DNA of 43,053 nucleotides, from contig CAIKND010000039.1 of assembly GCA_903828675.1 (NCBI GenBank), positions 1-43,053 of the forward strand. The letters are read 5' to 3'. Under the pieces are notes generated by a model, which searched no databases, was not told the origin of the DNA, and saw only the letters and a program-made list of their open reading frames with translations. The position numbers and the translations under genes are program-made. The DNA is from an uncultured Acidobacteriaceae bacterium. GTDB taxonomy: Bacteria; Acidobacteriota; Terriglobia; Terriglobales; Acidobacteriaceae. Shown in pieces: positions 41,985 through 43,053 of the stretch; position 1 is the first letter of the stretch; every line of letters begins with the position of its first letter.

Positions 41985-42799
41985 ATCCCCGCGTACCCAG
42001 GGCCCGCGTCAGCCATGATCGCTGGCTGGTCTCCTATGCCGACTTCATCACGCTGCTCTTCGCCTTCTTCGTCGTCCTCTTCGCCTTCGCCAGGGCAGAC
42101 CAGAAAAAACAGGTCATGGTCACCGACTCCATCGACGCCGCCTTTCGCTCGCTCGGCATCTTTCCCGATGCCTCCCGTCACCCTGACAAAAACGCTTCCG
42201 CTTCCTCCGCCAAAGACCAGGCCGTCATCCCCATGAACATCGTCATGGGAGAAGATGTCATGGCCCCCGCAAGGGTTAAGGAAGATCTAGATAATGTGCG
42301 CCGCGAACTCGAACAGACCCTCTCCAATCAGGTCGCCACTCACACCGTCTCCATCAAGATGGGTCGCGACGGCCTCGTCATCAGCCTGCGCGAGGCCGGT
42401 TTCTTCAACTCTGGCTCGGCTTCTCCCAAGCCCGAAACACTCCCCACCCTGCGCCAGATTGCCGCTTCCCTCGGACGAACACCCTACGACCTCCGCATCG
42501 AGGGACACACCGATAACATCCCCATTCACAACGCCGATTTCGACTCCAACTGGGAACTCTCAGCCGCTCGCGCAACCCGCATCGCGCGCCTCTTCCTCTA
42601 TCTCAAGGAAATTCCCGCCGAACGCCTCGCCGCCGCCGGCTACGCGGAGTTTCATCCCGTGGCCTGCAACGATACCGCCGCCGGGCGCGCCGAAAATCGC
42701 CGCGTCGACCTCGTCGTTCTACCCCGCACCAAAGTCGATTTCTCCGTACCAGGCCCCACCCTGCCCACCGGCGCCTGGCGCAAGATCACCGACGAATAA
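41981..42799 (+). CDS. motB: Flagellar motor stator protein MotB
   Basis: A 272-residue protein. A short basic N-terminus leads to the single helix WLVSYADFITLLFAFFVVLFA, whose Asp21 is the ion-binding residue. A plug/linker region follows. The OmpA-like peptidoglycan-binding domain (about 150-250) contains RIEGHTDNIPIHNADFDSNWELSAARA and the AAGYAEFHPVACNDTAAGRAENRRVDLVV motif. Asp in SYADF and few polar residues in the helix suggest proton coupling, though this is not certain. It starts within the motA stop. Confidence 0.95.
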   Translation: MNPRVPRARVSHDRWLVSYADFITLLFAFFVVLFAFARADQKKQVMVTDSIDAAFRSLGIFPDASRHPDKNASASSAKDQAVIPMNIVMGEDVMAPARVKEDLDNVRRELEQTLSNQVATHTVSIKMGRDGLVISLREAGFFNSGSASPKPETLPTLRQIAASLGRTPYDLRIEGHTDNIPIHNADFDSNWELSAARATRIARLFLYLKEIPAERLAAAGYAEFHPVACNDTAAGRAENRRVDLVVLPRTKVDFSVPGPTLPTGAWRKITDE

Positions 42800-43053
42800 A
42801 ATGAAGTGAGCAAGAGCCAGCCAGTTCACTTCCCGCTAAAGCGTTTTCGGTGCGAGCGTGAACAGTAATTTGGGTGCCCCATCCATGAATCGTTTTGTGA
42901 TTCATGGGTGGGATAGCATAAATTCAAATCTCCACTGTAAACACCAAAACAGAAACGCTCTAGGTGAGTGTCGGGCATAGATTTGTGACGGAGCCTACAG
43001 CAGGGTCGTTGTGTTCTGTTTTAGGTTCGATTCATGGGCCAGAACTTCATTCC
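42800..43053. other. Window end: repeat and no supported gene
   Basis: After motB comes the second 113-bp repeat, then about 90 bp with no clear feature. An ATG at 43034 (reading MGQNFI) could begin the next gene, but there is no RBS and too little sequence to judge. Confidence 0.5.
42852..42964. repeat. 113-bp dispersed repeat, copy B (hairpin copy 6)
   Basis: Same orientation and length as 36128-36240, with roughly 14 differences and one compensating gap by eye. The hairpin arms are CCATGAATC (42883-42891) and GATTCATGG (42899-42907). The arm sequence differs from copy A, but pairing is kept. It lies 52 bp after the motB stop and may terminate the operon. Confidence 0.85.

Noticed and set aside
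43034..43053. Start of a further gene (MGQNFI) at the right edge
   Set aside because: Only six codons, and no ribosome-binding site is visible; a flagellar gene is possible here but unsupported.

Overview
The window is high-GC, gene-dense bacterial chromosome and most likely comes from the Acidobacteriota (class Terriglobia / Acidobacteriaceae-like). That assignment is an inference from gene content: a Gram-negative LPS export set (an LptE-like lipoprotein and an LptF–LptG fusion), a GloVer-type beta-propeller protein, several glycoside hydrolases, a bacterial serpin, and a flagellar block with FlbD. No rRNA or tRNA gene and no CRISPR array was seen.

Layout. 1-140: 3' end of an ISAs1-family insertion sequence cut by the window edge. 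197-2730: ABC ATPase and permease. 2792-5121 (minus): ssb, then a haem/cytochrome-oxidase assembly group (ctaB, DUF420/CtaM-like, small membrane protein). 5282-5942: VapBC toxin-antitoxin with a four-copy 9-bp operator-like repeat. 6131-8061: aroK, an EamA-type membrane protein and a divergent SAM methyltransferase. 8312-9862: secreted GloVer propeller. 10564-14006: LptE-like lipoprotein and a GH3 beta-glucosidase. 14144-15379: secreted serpin. 15681-21219: zinc-ribbon protein, then a minus-strand sugar group (GH20 hexosaminidase, NagX/HGSNAT-like membrane acyltransferase, xylulokinase). 21449-23666: translationally coupled phospholipid genes (CDP-alcohol phosphatidyltransferase, lipid kinase, CdsA). 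24028-26425: phosphate acyltransferase, HAD phosphatase and a secreted TonB-C-domain protein behind a strong promoter. 26565-27958: Nudix and alpha/beta hydrolases. 28077-30560: CopZ-like chaperone and CopA. 30580-32919: LptF–LptG fusion. 33220-34179: unrecognised protein. 34368-36122: ABC exporter. 36236-42799: flagellar block, with fliC-fliD-fliS on minus and flbD-motA-motB on plus, diverging from a region with a good sigma-28 promoter.

Points of note. (i) fliD is interrupted by a one-base frameshift in a T4 run, and the slip site reads UUU-UGA-C. (ii) LptF and LptG are fused in one polypeptide. (iii) The lipid kinase appears to start at CTG inside a CTGA overlap. (iv) A dispersed family of GGGTGCCCC-type hairpins lies between genes, and two 113-bp copies bracket the flagellar block. 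(v) A perfect 14-bp inverted repeat encloses 81 nt in the GH20 leader. (vi) The serpin loop predicts a Lys-Ser P1-P1' bond. I found no complete, clearly new multi-gene system. The best unexplained items are the 33220-34179 protein, the GH20 leader structure and the fliD frameshift.
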